A stretch of DNA of 64,000 nucleotides from Pedobacter sp. MC2016-05 (GCF_026239735.1 NZ_JAPIVT010000005.1:219435-283434), one strand, 5' to 3'. Shown: positions 17,477-27,578, counted from the stretch's first letter. Notes: generated by a model not told the origin, from the letters alone. Numbers and translations: made by a program.

Positions 17477-19887
17477 TTGATTAATAAATTGTTGTTGATG
17501 TTGCTGATAGCGATAATTGCTATTCCATCAAAATTGAGTGCTCAAACCTGTCCGGAAAATATCGGTTTCGAAAATGGAAATTTTTCGAACTGGAAGCTTT
17601 TTACCGGGCTTGCAAGTATCGACAAAAACAAGAATGTAATTTATACCAATGAAGTTAACAATCCGGCTTCTGGCAGACATACGCTAATCTCTGCTAAAAC
17701 GGAGAAAGACTTTTATGGAGGCTTTTCGCTGATCCCAAAAAATGGCGGCAACTTTACCGTAAAGTTGGGGAACAACGGTACAGGAGCCCAAGCAGATGGC
17801 ATATCTTATTTATTAAACGTGCCTGCAGATAGACCAGAATTTACTCTCACCTATCAATATGCTGTGGTTTTGGAAGATCCAAATCACCCTTTGGAAGAGC
17901 AGCCAAGATTTATAGCCAGAGTTAAAGACCTTGAAAAAAATGCTTATATTCCTTGTGCATCCTTTGAGTATGTAGCAACATCTTCATTGCCAGGTTTTAC
18001 AAAATCGAAGGTCAACAACTCCGTAATTTATAAAGAATGGACACCAGTTACCATTAACTTATCTGGCTATCAGGGCAAAAAATTATTGATAGAATTTATT
18101 AGCGCAGATTGTGCCCTAGGTGGTCATTTTGGCTATGCTTATGTAGATGTAAATAATCTTTGTGGCGATTTAATTGTGGGCAATACTTTTTGTAAAAGTG
18201 CCGACGAGCTAAATATATCTGGACCTAGCGGCTTCAAAAATTACAATTGGTATAATGCAGATAGATCTGTGAAATATGGTTCAGGCCAATCAATTACGTT
18301 AAAACCCACACCGGCTGAAGGATCAAAAATTATTCTGGATTTAATGCCATATGATGGATTTGGATGTCCTAGCTCCGTAGAAGCTGTAGTGCATAGTGTC
18401 GATTACCAGGTTCTGGTCCAAGAAAAATACACAGTATGCGAAAACACTGAAATTGATTTGACCAGCGCTAATTATATTCTGAATAAAAATGAGGGCTTTA
18501 CTTATCTGGTTTATCAGGATAAGGATTTAACGCAACAGGTACTGGCTTAGTTAAGATAACACAAAACAGTAAATATTTCATTAAGGCCACTAATTATAAA
18601 GGCTGTGAAAGCTTTGCGACGATTGATGTTGCTGTATTCGATATTGCTAATATCACTGTTAAAAATCCTCCGGCAGTTTGTTATAACGAAACCGTTGATA
18701 TTACAAACAATCTCCTGTATTCAAACCTAGATGGTATTTCCAGAACTTATTTTAAAGATGAGAAAGCAACTAAAGTTTTGCCAAATCCTAATGCCGTAAA
18801 CGTCTCTGGTATTTATTATGTTAATTTTTCCAATAATTTAGGTTGCAATAAAATTCTCCCGATTGAAGTTGAAATCAGTTCAAAACCTTTATTAAAGATT
18901 AGTAATCCCACTGCAGTATGTTTTCCAAATAAGGTTAACATTTCATCTCCAAGTATTTTTGCCGGTAGCGATGATTCCTTCCAATACAAATTTTTCGAAG
19001 ATGCAGCCATAACAATCCCCCTTGCTAATCCAGAAAACGTAACTAAAACCGGAACTTACTACGTCACTGCTACTAATGCACAAGGTTGTTCGGTAAACGG
19101 TAAAGTTAACGTGGTAATTAATGATCTACCTGTTTTGGTCGTTAAAGATCCATCTGAAGTGTGTTATCCCGAAAAAATCGATTTAACTAACCCCAATCTT
19201 TTCGAAGGAAGTTCTGAGCAATTAAGTTATTCATTCTATACAAACGAGGGGATGACTGAGAAACTGGTGAATCCAAAAACGGTATCTAAATCGGGGATTT
19301 ACTTTGTTAAGGCTACAAACCCATCTGGTTGCTTCGTTTATAGTAGGCTAAAAGTAACCGTTAATCCATTGCCAACCATTGTTCTTAATAAACCAAGACC
19401 TATTTTTGATAACGATTTTATTGATCTTACATCTGCAGAAAATATAAAGGGGAGCAAAGATTATCTGAAGGTTGGGTATTTTCATGATGCATCGTTAAGT
19501 CGGCCAATTGCTGATCCTACGAGAATTAATAAAGCTGGCATTTATTATATTTCCCTTCAAAATGACAAGGGATGTTCGGTTTCGGCATCGATAGAACTTA
19601 ACATTTTACCTCAGCCGAAAATTGTTGTTCCTACAGCGTTTACACCAAATAAGGATACAAATAACCGATTGTATCCATTTCTGGTAAGTATTCAAAAGTT
19701 GACAAGTTTCAAGGTCTTCAATAAATGGGGAATTCTCGTTTTTCAGACTGATTTAGCCGCAAATGGTTGGGATGGTCAATTCAAAAGCAAAATGCAACCA
19801 TTAGAAACATTTTCATGGTTTGCAGAAGGGATTGACACCTTTGGCGGAAAATTTCAAACTACAGGTAAAACCATATTGATATTATAA
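17477..19887 (+). pseudogene. T9SS type-B sorted adhesin-like protein, frameshifted
   Basis: Two open frames belong to one gene. Frame 1 (17477-18550) gives a signal peptide (MINKLLLMLLIAI to LSAQ), a lectin-like domain of about 200 residues, and the start of a repeat block. It then stops at TAG 18548. The same repeat continues without a break in the -1 frame from about 18530 to 19887. Five units of about 80 residues begin near 18434, 18676, 18916, 19159 and 19399, marked by V-C-(Y/F)-x-x-x-(I/V)-D-(L/I)-T. The C terminus (from VPTAFTPNKDTNN through FNKWGILVF to GWDGQF) is the gliding-motility/type-B T9SS sorting domain. The start is a TTG; the first in-frame ATG (17498) would weaken the signal peptide. 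Decay, phase variation or a sequencing error are all possible. Confidence 0.85.
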
Positions 19888-20882
19888 TGTACAAATCGCT
19901 TCTCCTTTCATTTTTGTGCTTGGTTACATTATGTTGTTCTGCACAGGATCCAAAGTTTTCACAATACTTTGCGGCTCCTCTATCTTTGAACCCAGCTTTT
20001 ACAGGTTTTTTTCATGGAGAGTATCGCCTCGCAGTAAACACACGCCAGCAATGGGGAAATTTAGGCGATCCTTACAATACTTATAGTGTTTCTGGCGATG
20101 TTAAGCTTGTGGAAGACGAAAATTTCACTAACAGCGTATTCAGTTTAGGTTTAAGCGGGTTGTTAGATGAATCGTTTAACAAGGCGCTAAAGTCGCAGTA
20201 TATCAGTGCAAGCATGTCTTATTATCAATATCTTGATGTAGATCACCGGTTTAAGTTCGGTTTGGCGCCACAAGTGTCTTATGTTTCTAGATTTTTAGAC
20301 TATAACAAACTAACTTTTGCATCGCAATATACTGATGGGGGCTTCGACAATTCGCTACCGAATTACCTAGATTTAAAGAACGATAAAACCTCTTACTTCG
20401 ACGTCAATATCGGCGGTAATTTCTCAGCCACTTTTGATCATGTTAGTTTCGTTTTGGGATATGCGCATTATCATTTAACAAAACCTCAGGAAACACTCTT
20501 GAATAATACAAACGAATATGTTCCTTCCAGGCAAACGGTAAATTTTGGGATGCTTTATTTGCTTAGTAATTATCTCGATTTAAATGTAACTGGCGTTTAT
20601 AATGTTCAGCGAAATAATAAAGACACTATCTTGGGTACTGTCGTGGGATTAAAACCCAATGATGAAACTCGATTGAAATTAAATTTCGGAATGTGGTTCA
20701 AGTTTAACGAGGCCTCATTTTATCCTTACTTGGGCGTTACAATGGGCGATGTGAGCGCTGGCTTAAATTACACCGTTTACGGAAACAAATTGATGAGTGC
20801 AACGCCACGCACTTATGAATTGTCGCTCATTTACCGCCATAACAATTTCAAAGGCTTCAAGGTTCCTTGTCCAAAATTTTAA
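19887..20882 (+). CDS. PorP/SprF family T9SS membrane protein
   Basis: This 331-residue outer-membrane beta-barrel has a signal peptide (1-19, ending C-C-S-A before Q). The family-typical start follows: QDPKFSQYFAAPLSLNPAFTGF, given here as QDPKFSQYFAAP then LSLNPAFTGF. SprF-type proteins serve the export or surface attachment of the adhesin encoded immediately upstream. The ATG overlaps the adhesin stop codon by one base (TAATG), so translation is coupled. It remains intact although its partner is frameshifted. The third gene of the unit starts directly after its stop. Confidence 0.93.
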   Translation: MYKSLLLSFLCLVTLCCSAQDPKFSQYFAAPLSLNPAFTGFFHGEYRLAVNTRQQWGNLGDPYNTYSVSGDVKLVEDENFTNSVFSLGLSGLLDESFNKALKSQYISASMSYYQYLDVDHRFKFGLAPQVSYVSRFLDYNKLTFASQYTDGGFDNSLPNYLDLKNDKTSYFDVNIGGNFSATFDHVSFVLGYAHYHLTKPQETLLNNTNEYVPSRQTVNFGMLYLLSNYLDLNVTGVYNVQRNNKDTILGTVVGLKPNDETRLKLNFGMWFKFNEASFYPYLGVTMGDVSAGLNYTVYGNKLMSATPRTYELSLIYRHNNFKGFKVPCPKF

Positions 20883-21326
20883 ATGATGAAAAAATTCTTT
20901 CTAATAGTTGTTTTTATTCTGCTAGGCGGATGGGCTTATAGCCAACAAACCAAGCGCACAATAGATTATCAATATTTTCGCAACGAGAATAGTTATTACG
21001 CTTATGAATTATTCAAAAACACAGATGCTGCACAGGATAATCAATTAATGATTAATTTTTCTGTCAATGTTAACTATAAAAAAGTCGATAAAATCTACAT
21101 TAAATCGAAAGAGGTTGAGTTTAAATTAAAATTTAAAGAAAGAGAAGAAACTGTCAAAACGGATAATCCAGAACAGAAATTTTTCCCAATTATTTTTAAT
21201 GGAGATGATCTGGCGGCTATGAAGTTATCCTGTGAAACGCAAATCATTTTTAAACTCGACAACGGACTTCAATATACATTGCCTTTAAATACTTGTAATA
21301 TCATCGAGCTTATGAAAAAGAATTAG
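20883..21326 (+). CDS. Small exported protein of the SprF operon, function unknown
   Basis: This 147-residue protein has a clear signal peptide (1-20, ending W-A-Y-S before Q). The mature part is polar, with alternating short strands and many lysines, and shows no motif I recognise. The start codon follows the SprF stop without a gap, so it is the third gene of the T9SS adhesin operon. It overlaps the convergent FUSC gene by 4 bases. A role as periplasmic accessory to SprF or the adhesin is inference from position only. Confidence 0.8.
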   Translation: MMKKFFLIVVFILLGGWAYSQQTKRTIDYQYFRNENSYYAYELFKNTDAAQDNQLMINFSVNVNYKKVDKIYIKSKEVEFKLKFKEREETVKTDNPEQKFFPIIFNGDDLAAMKLSCETQIIFKLDNGLQYTLPLNTCNIIELMKKN

Positions 21327-23482
21327 ATTTTGACTTTTAAAGTTAGTTTATAAATATCATAAGCCACTTTTTGTATCAAATCAAATTGTTCGGGAACTAG
21401 ATCTTTACCTTCGTTAATCGTTACGCCGGTATCAGCCAACCTAATTAACGGAACGTTTCCTATAGCATCGTTTCCCTCAACTAAATTATTGATCGAAGTA
21501 TCGAGCAAATAATTAGTGTTTTGTGCCATTGGTTTTAATGCATCAAAATTCTCAAATATAAATTCATGCTCTTTATTATACAAAGAAAGCGTAGCTACAT
21601 ACGAAGACAATAAATGACTTAATGCAGTAAATTGATGCACTTCTTTTATGTAAAGCTGCTTGCTCTTTGGCTCAGAAAACATTCTTTGAAATAAGGAAGC
21701 TAGATTAGCTGTGGCTACATACACTTCCTTTCTGGCCAATTTATAATCCGTTCTGTTATATACTTTTTCGAAATACAATTTTACCACTTGCTCATAGTAG
21801 GCTTTGTTAGCTTTTATAATATCAGTCATGGCTTCTTTTAATTTTTCATGTTCCCATGTGGGAAATAGAGAATAACTGGCTAATAATGCAATGCCTGATC
21901 CAATGAAAGTATCATAAATCCTTTCTCGAGCCAATGCAATAGAACCCATACCCAGAAAATCGAAAAGGATAAGAATATAAGGGGTCATAAAGAGCACGCT
22001 TACTACGTAATTTTTACGTTGGAAACTATAACTGCCAATCATGCAGATGAGCAAAATAGTAAATAAGGCGTTTTTATCATGAATATAACTTACCACAGCC
22101 ATCCCTATAAAAGCGCCTACCGTAGTTCCAATTAAGCGCTGATAGTTACGCTCTTTGGTTAAACTGAAACCAGGCTTTGAAATCACCAGTATGGTTAATA
22201 AAATCCAATAGCTATGCGAAAAATCAAGTATTTGCGAAACGATAAATCCTAACGTCATTACAACAGTAACCCGTAAGGAGTGCCTAAAAGTAGAAGAACT
22301 GTAGGTTAAATTTTCTTTAAAAAGATCAAAATCAAATTTCTGGCGCTTAATAAACTTCTCTGTATCAACTTCCGCTCTTCTAAGATCTTTGTTGGTACGA
22401 ACTTTAAAATAACTAAATATTGTTTTCACTCTTGCCAGAATATTCTCAATATTCACTTCAATGTTCTTCAAAGCGATGATGCCAATAGTACTATATTCCT
22501 GATTGACATTATTTTTTTCCAGATTGTTGATTTTAATTTTTAAACGCTCAATTTCTATTAATAACCTTTTCGAGATTACGGGCTTGCCACCACTTTTTAA
22601 GGCGAAAGCAATATCATCCAGGGCGTAAGAAATCCGTTTAATGGCCATTTCGTAATCTGATAGAATTCCTGCCTTGTCAAATTGATCGTGCAACTGTTGA
22701 TAATTGTAATAGGTAGACATTACCTGCTCAAATAAATCAACCATATCTACAAAAACCAGTAAAAGAAAACGCCCCTCCGGACTAGAATCCCTTACAATTT
22801 CCCTTGTTCTGAAAAGTAATTCCCTTACTGCGTCTTGTTTTTCATGAACAGAGACCTGGAGCTGCAGTAAATCCGCATAAGTTTTATCATAATTATTATT
22901 CTGGTGATAAAATTTAGCCTTCTCTCTTAAAAACTCCGCTACTTCTAAAATTGAATCGCTTAACGATTGCTGTACAAGCCTGAAGGGGCGAAGGCGGTAC
23001 ACGAAATAACTTAAGCCCGTATACCATAAACTGCCGGCCAAAACCATTAATGCGTGAATAATCACATCCTGCCATGGGCGAACATCATCAATACTCAACA
23101 CCATGATTAATAAAACTGCAGTTCCAACCGACGCTGCCCGAACGCCATAGATATAAAACATGGAGAATATGAAACTCGAAATCGCCAGTAAAAAGCCAAT
23201 AAAATAATGACTTTTGTTTGTTAAGCCAGTAATGATGGAAAAAAGAAATATCAATACAGTGGTAACCAACATGGCGTTTCGCCTGTGAACCATTGGCCCC
23301 GGACTATCCACTACGCTTACGCACAAAGCACCAAGAGAAAGTGTCATGCCGTAAGTTAACAGGCTAAATTGTGCCAGAATAAGAGAGGGGAGAAGCACGC
23401 CAATGGTAATGCGTAAACCATCAGCAAAATAGGTACTCAATAAAAAGTCTTGAATATTTCTGATGGGTTGCCTAATCTGCAT
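21323..23482 (-). CDS. FUSC/YccS-like membrane transporter
   Basis: This protein of about 720 residues belongs to the fusaric-acid-resistance/YccS type. I use the ATG at 23482; frames up to 23587 add an atypical cysteine- and phenylalanine-rich tail. A first block of about six membrane helices (about 15-165) is followed by a cytoplasmic helical region. A second block of six helices (about 395-520) contains LLTILVISKPGFSLTKERN and QRLIGTTVGAFIG, the FUSC hallmark. A long C-terminal helical domain closes it. Members are proposed efflux carriers for aromatic acids. The substrate here is unknown. Confidence 0.88.
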   Translation of the reverse strand: MQIRQPIRNIQDFLLSTYFADGLRITIGVLLPSLILAQFSLLTYGMTLSLGALCVSVVDSPGPMVHRRNAMLVTTVLIFLFSIITGLTNKSHYFIGFLLAISSFIFSMFYIYGVRAASVGTAVLLIMVLSIDDVRPWQDVIIHALMVLAGSLWYTGLSYFVYRLRPFRLVQQSLSDSILEVAEFLREKAKFYHQNNNYDKTYADLLQLQVSVHEKQDAVRELLFRTREIVRDSSPEGRFLLLVFVDMVDLFEQVMSTYYNYQQLHDQFDKAGILSDYEMAIKRISYALDDIAFALKSGGKPVISKRLLIEIERLKIKINNLEKNNVNQEYSTIGIIALKNIEVNIENILARVKTIFSYFKVRTNKDLRRAEVDTEKFIKRQKFDFDLFKENLTYSSSTFRHSLRVTVVMTLGFIVSQILDFSHSYWILLTILVISKPGFSLTKERNYQRLIGTTVGAFIGMAVVSYIHDKNALFTILLICMIGSYSFQRKNYVVSVLFMTPYILILFDFLGMGSIALARERIYDTFIGSGIALLASYSLFPTWEHEKLKEAMTDIIKANKAYYEQVVKLYFEKVYNRTDYKLARKEVYVATANLASLFQRMFSEPKSKQLYIKEVHQFTALSHLLSSYVATLSLYNKEHEFIFENFDALKPMAQNTNYLLDTSINNLVEGNDAIGNVPLIRLADTGVTINEGKDLVPEQFDLIQKVAYDIYKLTLKVKI

Positions 23483-23485
23483 GTA

Positions 23486-23493
23486 CAAAAATA
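23486..23493 (-). promoter_or_regulatory. -7 box abutting the FUSC start
   Basis: The minus strand reads TATTTTTG. It ends only 3 bases before the ATG at 23482, so a transcript from it would be leaderless. The alternative is that it is a chance match inside a longer coding start. Confidence 0.35.
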
Positions 23494-23599
23494 ACATAAT
23501 ACAGAGGTTTTTTGTTGCCTGTAAAATTAAGTTTTCACAAAAAAAAATAATTTTTAAGCAGAATATCCTTAGTCTGCTGGTTCTCAAATATTTGCCTAG

Positions 23600-23729
23600 T
23601 GTTGATAAACTAGATTTTTATAAATGTTCATAAAACTTCTACTTCGTTGTTCTTATAGGTAAAACCGCCAATTATCTTAGTTAATCATGTTGATAACCAG
23701 TATTTTTAAGTTGATAATTTTGTTGATAA
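23600..23729. repeat. Cluster of four GTTGATAA direct repeats
   Basis: GTTGATAA occurs in the same orientation at 23601-23608, 23689-23696, 23710-23717 and 23722-23729. Three of the copies are TGTTGATAA. The copies are 88, 21 and 12 bases apart in an AT-rich, gene-free stretch. TGTTGATAA differs by one base from a DnaA-box (reverse form TGTGNATAA). The octamer also occurs singly elsewhere, for example in inverse form at 32888 and 35978 and directly at 42947. Clustering, not mere presence, is the signal. Confidence 0.55.
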
Positions 23730-23899
23730 TTTATTTCAGATTTCTCTTGACAAGAATGTGTTTCCCTACTAAATTAGATCATATCAAATACGAAGTACTT
23801 TGAATTCTGACAAAACAATCCAAAAGAGACAAGGAACTGAAAAGGGAATTGTTTCGGATAAGTTTACAGGGAAAACAATTAATTTCAGAAAGGGTTAAA

Positions 23900-24156
23900 C
23901 TGAGTATGAATATGTAATAACCTGATCGAAAGATCGCTATTATGAAAATTGCACAGGCCCAAACAGAGCTTATTGAAAACTAAGAAGTTTACGGACAGAA
24001 TAGTTGGAAATAAATTTTCACGAATCGTAAAAGTTGCAAAACCTAGCGAAAACGGAAAAATCAAGGTAACAAGAATTAGATGCTTTAAATTACAACTACG
24101 GTTGATTTTAAGGTTAAAACGGGGAACTGAATCGAAAGAAGAAGGACCCCGTTTTT
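23900..24156 (+). ncRNA. Possible structured non-coding RNA upstream of phoH
   Basis: No convincing protein is encoded here, but several hairpins follow each other. GATC-GAAA-GATC lies at 23924-23935, a GNRA-type tetraloop. AAAATCAA at 24057-24064 pairs with TTGATTTT at 24102-24109. A strong terminator ends the run at 24116-24156. I recognise none of the tmRNA, RNase P or SRP RNA signatures. The 5' end is not defined. It could instead be a long phoH leader with an attenuator, or a decayed gene. Confidence 0.3.
24116..24156 (+). terminator. Intrinsic terminator ahead of phoH
   Basis: AAAACGGGG at 24116-24124 pairs with CCCCGTTTT at 24147-24155, followed by further T residues. The loop is 22 bases long and purine-rich. 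It lies on the plus strand with no recognised gene upstream, which implies an unannotated transcript ending here or attenuation of phoH. Confidence 0.7.
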
Positions 24157-24236
24157 ATTTGGCTTCATTTTTAAAATCATTTAAAAAGAATGATCAATCT
24201 TTCGGCTATTATTTGCTAAAACAGTAAATTTACCAA

Positions 24237-25589
24237 ATGGCCACAAAAGGTAAATTAACTTCTGACCCCAAGAAAAAGATTTTTGTTTTAGATACATCTG
24301 TCATTTTATATGATCATGATGCAATCAATAACTTTCACGAACACGACGTGGCTATTCCTATCCAAGTTTTAGAAGAACTCGATAATTTTAAAAGTGGTAA
24401 CGACACTAGAAATTTTGAAGCCCGAAGTTTTATCCGATTGATCGATCAAACATCTAAGGAAAAACTGATTAGCGATTGGGTGGCACTAAAAGCTCAAAAC
24501 GCAGGAAAGTTCAAAGTAATACTGAACGAACAGCCGCTAAAAATAAATGCAGAAGAAATTTTTGGAAAGGGTAAAACCGACCATAAAATCTTGAATGCAG
24601 CTTTAAGCTTACGCGAAGAAAATCCGGAGAAAAAAGTAGTATTGGTTTCGAAAGATATCTGCTTACGCTTAAAAGCAAAAGCTCTTGATTTATTTGCTGA
24701 GGACTACGAAACAGGTAAAATCAAGAATGTAGATGAGCTTTATGCTGGTAAAACAGAGCTTCTTAACTTCGATGAATCAATAATTGAATCCGTAAAAAAA
24801 GATAAACTCTTAAGATCAGCAAATATTGGCCTGCCAGCTAAAGAAGGAAATCATTTCTTCGTTTTAAAAAATAAAAGAAAAACCGCCAACGTTTTTTTTA
24901 ACCATAATAATCAAACCATTTCTTTAGTTTCAACAGATCCGATTTTTAAAATAAAGCCTAAAAACATTGAACAGGCGTTTGCCATTCACGCTTTATTAGA
25001 TGAAAATATTAAGCTCGTTAGCATCCAGGGGAATGCCGGCACAGGCAAAACACTTTTAGCACTTGCCAGTGCACTTGAACAGCGCAGAGATTTTAGACAA
25101 ATTTATATTACCCGTCCCATTGTATCTCTTAGTAATAAGGATATTGGTTTTTTACCTGGAGATGCAAAATCGAAAACAGACCCATTCATGGCCCCAATTT
25201 GGGATAACCTACGCTTTATTAAAGATCAGTTTGTTAGCGATGATAAAATGTCGGCGAAAATTGATGAACTGATTACTACAGAAAAGATTGCCATAGCCCC
25301 ACTGGCGTTTATTAGAGGGAGAACGCTAACCAAAATCTTCTTCATTATTGATGAGGCCCAGAACTTAACGCCTCATGAAGTTAAAACCATTATTTCGAGA
25401 GCTGGCGAAAATACAAAAATCGTCTTTACAGGCGATATCTATCAAATAGATACGCCTTACCTGGACTCAGAAAGTAATGGATTATCCTACCTCATCGAGA
25501 ATGCAAAAAACCATCCTCTTTATGCGCACATTACCCTCCAAAAGGGCGAACGCAGTGAATTGGCAAACTTAGCAAACGTGTTACTCTAA
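24237..25589 (+). CDS. PIN domain-PhoH family ATPase
   Basis: This 450-residue cytoplasmic protein joins a PIN ribonuclease domain to a PhoH ATPase/helicase. The PIN part (about 12-150) has acidic residues D19 and D115 in VLDTSVILYD and TDHKILNAAL. The PhoH part has Walker A GNAGTGKT at 265-272 and Walker B FFIIDEAQNL near 365, followed by TGDIYQID. PIN-PhoH proteins (PhoH2/YlaK type) are linked to RNA unwinding and cleavage. The domain order and length are normal. The upstream 750 bases are gene-free. A small membrane protein gene follows by 16 bases. Confidence 0.93.
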   Translation: MATKGKLTSDPKKKIFVLDTSVILYDHDAINNFHEHDVAIPIQVLEELDNFKSGNDTRNFEARSFIRLIDQTSKEKLISDWVALKAQNAGKFKVILNEQPLKINAEEIFGKGKTDHKILNAALSLREENPEKKVVLVSKDICLRLKAKALDLFAEDYETGKIKNVDELYAGKTELLNFDESIIESVKKDKLLRSANIGLPAKEGNHFFVLKNKRKTANVFFNHNNQTISLVSTDPIFKIKPKNIEQAFAIHALLDENIKLVSIQGNAGTGKTLLALASALEQRRDFRQIYITRPIVSLSNKDIGFLPGDAKSKTDPFMAPIWDNLRFIKDQFVSDDKMSAKIDELITTEKIAIAPLAFIRGRTLTKIFFIIDEAQNLTPHEVKTIISRAGENTKIVFTGDIYQIDTPYLDSESNGLSYLIENAKNHPLYAHITLQKGERSELANLANVLL

Positions 25590-25605
25590 CTTAACTAAAA
25601 CAACA

Positions 25606-26370
25606 ATGTTCTCCATCTTCGTTCTCTTTTTTGGCATCCAGTGGTTAAACAGATACCTTGATAGTGATTCCAATAAACCAACTATCCCCGAAAATCCTGG
25701 AATAGAAAATAATCCAATTCAAAACTATTACCCACTATTTTTTCACTCTGTGATTATTCTATTAATCCTAATATCCTTTTTCTCCCCAGCTGTTTTAGAT
25801 CAAGAGAAAGTGCATGTCTTGATCTCAGATGGTATTTTCCAGTTTGTTAGTACCGTTCTAATTTTGATTATCACCATCATAAATCCTTTTGTAAATCTAT
25901 CGCCTGAATTGAAAATGAAGATTGAAGATGGGGCGGAAGCCACTAAAGCACCCTGGTTATTCTGGCTCACAAAAGGAAAAAACTGGCAGCTGCTTAAGGC
26001 ACTCGCGTGTATACTCATTGTTGCCTATTTTATTTATCAAGACTATCTGGTTATTCCTAATTTCAATCAAGGCACAGTTTCGGGTGTCGCTGTAATTTTG
26101 ATCTTATTTTTCGTGTTCGGAAATATTTTCGAGTTGATCAAAGATCCTGTGCTTTTTAAAAAGAAGACCGTTTTCAGGTTATCAATGCTTTATCGATCCA
26201 TCAAATTATCGTTTTTCATATCAATCGTATTAATTATTCTCGGACTAATCATTTCATCAGCCTTTAACAAAGCGCTCGAAAAAGTAGCTAACATCGAAGC
26301 TGTTGTACTGCTGATATATAACGTTGTGATGGCAGTTAATGAATTTAAAGTGATACAGGCTCGTAACTAA
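25606..26370 (+). CDS. Uncharacterised multi-pass membrane protein
   Basis: This 254-residue protein has about six hydrophobic segments, near 1-15, 45-62, 74-95, 130-145, 155-172 and 198-250, and no domain I recognise. A proline- and asparagine-rich loop (about 20-40) separates the first two segments. It starts 16 bases after phoH and is probably cotranscribed. It ends with a 4-base overlap into the convergent MFS gene. No function is proposed. Confidence 0.75.
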   Translation: MFSIFVLFFGIQWLNRYLDSDSNKPTIPENPGIENNPIQNYYPLFFHSVIILLILISFFSPAVLDQEKVHVLISDGIFQFVSTVLILIITIINPFVNLSPELKMKIEDGAEATKAPWLFWLTKGKNWQLLKALACILIVAYFIYQDYLVIPNFNQGTVSGVAVILILFFVFGNIFELIKDPVLFKKKTVFRLSMLYRSIKLSFFISIVLIILGLIISSAFNKALEKVANIEAVVLLIYNVVMAVNEFKVIQARN

Positions 26371-27578
26371 TGATATTTCTGTAGGGACCGAAGTGCAATA
26401 AAAAACCCAATTAGGGTAAGCACTGCACTTAAAATGAATGGCGCACCAGGAAAATATACCGGAGCATTTCCTTCAATAAAATAAGCAAAAATATGGGTCA
26501 TCACCCACGGAGCAATAATGGCAGCCAAACTTTGCAATCCAGTTAAAACACCTTGCATTTCTCCCTGAGCATTTCCCGCCACCTGATTGGAAATAATCCC
26601 CTGCATTGCCGGTCCGCCAATCCCTGCCAATCCGTACGGAAGCATAAAAGCAAACATCATCCAACCTTTAGAGGCGAATGCAAAAGCCGTAAATCCGACT
26701 ACGTAAAGTAATAAACCTATATAAACCGCCCGCTTTTCACCAATTTTCGGAAGGATAATTCTAATCAGGCCTCCCTGAACAATCCCGATGACAAGACCAA
26801 CAAAGCCCAGTGAGTAGCCAACCCAGGCGGCATCCCAATTGAATTTTTCCATCGTATAAAATGTCCAGTTAGATTGAACTGAATGACTCGAAAAATACAA
26901 AAGGAATAATGTAACCATCAAACCGAGTAAGGCAGGATATTTCCCAATGCTGATGAGAGACCCAACTGGGTTCGCTCTTTTCCATTCAAACGGCCTTCTT
27001 TTATCCACTGGTAAAGATTCTGGCAATATGAAATATCCATAAAGCCAATTAATGAGCGACAAACCCGCCGCAATCATAAATGGAACCCGTGTTCCAAAAT
27101 GGCTAAAGATACCACCTAAAACAGGCCCCAGAATGAAACCAACGCCGAAAGCTGCACCTACCAAACCAAAATTCTGAGCTCTTTTTTCGGGTGAAGATAT
27201 GTCTGCAATGTAAGCTTGTGCTGTGGTAAAACTCGCACCAGTAATTCCAGCGATAATTCTTCCAACAAATAACCAAACGATTGATGGTGCAAAGGCCAGA
27301 AAAATATAGTCAATCCCTAACCCGAATAACGAACTTAATAAAATTGGCCTCCTACCAAAACGATCACTCAAGGCCCCGATAATAGGAGAGGATATAAACT
27401 GTACCGATGCATATGCCAGTGTAAGCCATCCACCATATTCTGCTGCTAAACCATAGCCACCACCTGTAAAATCCTGAATTAATTTTGGCAAAACGGGAAT
27501 AATTATTCCAAAACCCGTAAAATCAATGAGTAAGGTAATCATGATAAAACTCATTGCAGATTTTCTTTCCTTGGCCAT
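26367..27578 (-). CDS. MFS transporter, TetA(TCR)-like
   Basis: This 403-residue inner-membrane antiporter has twelve predicted helices. The N-terminal half shows the Tet-family pattern [16 protein letters not shown], the loop 2-3 motif [14 protein letters not shown], and the motif C-like region [10 protein letters not shown]. These features fit the TCR/Tet drug:proton antiporter group. The actual substrate may be any drug or metabolite, and tetracycline resistance must not be assumed from similarity alone. It is a single-gene unit with its own promoter candidate. Confidence 0.9.
   Translation of the reverse strand: MAKERKSAMSFIMITLLIDFTGFGIIIPVLPKLIQDFTGGGYGLAAEYGGWLTLAYASVQFISSPIIGALSDRFGRRPILLSSLFGLGIDYIFLAFAPSIVWLFVGRIIAGITGASFTTAQAYIADISSPEKRAQNFGLVGAAFGVGFILGPVLGGIFSHFGTRVPFMIAAGLSLINWLYGYFILPESLPVDKRRPFEWKRANPVGSLISIGKYPALLGLMVTLFLLYFSSHSVQSNWTFYTMEKFNWDAAWVGYSLGFVGLVIGIVQGGLIRIILPKIGEKRAVYIGLLLYVVGFTAFAFASKGWMMFAFMLPYGLAGIGGPAMQGIISNQVAGNAQGEMQGVLTGLQSLAAIIAPWVMTHIFAYFIEGNAPVYFPGAPFILSAVLTLIGFFIALRSLQKYH

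Noticed and set aside
18520..18550. Programmed -1 frameshifting in the T9SS adhesin
   Set aside because: The heptamer ATTTAAC at 18525-18531 is present but in the wrong codon phase for a -1 slip from the first frame, and no downstream stem-loop is evident.
23949..24227. 92-codon open frame with a TTG start before phoH
   Set aside because: It overlaps the hairpins and runs through the terminator stem, has a very basic and unfamiliar composition, and no plausible start signal.
26367..27578. Acquired tetracycline resistance gene
   Set aside because: Only family-level similarity to TetA is visible; no TetR regulator or mobile element is adjacent.
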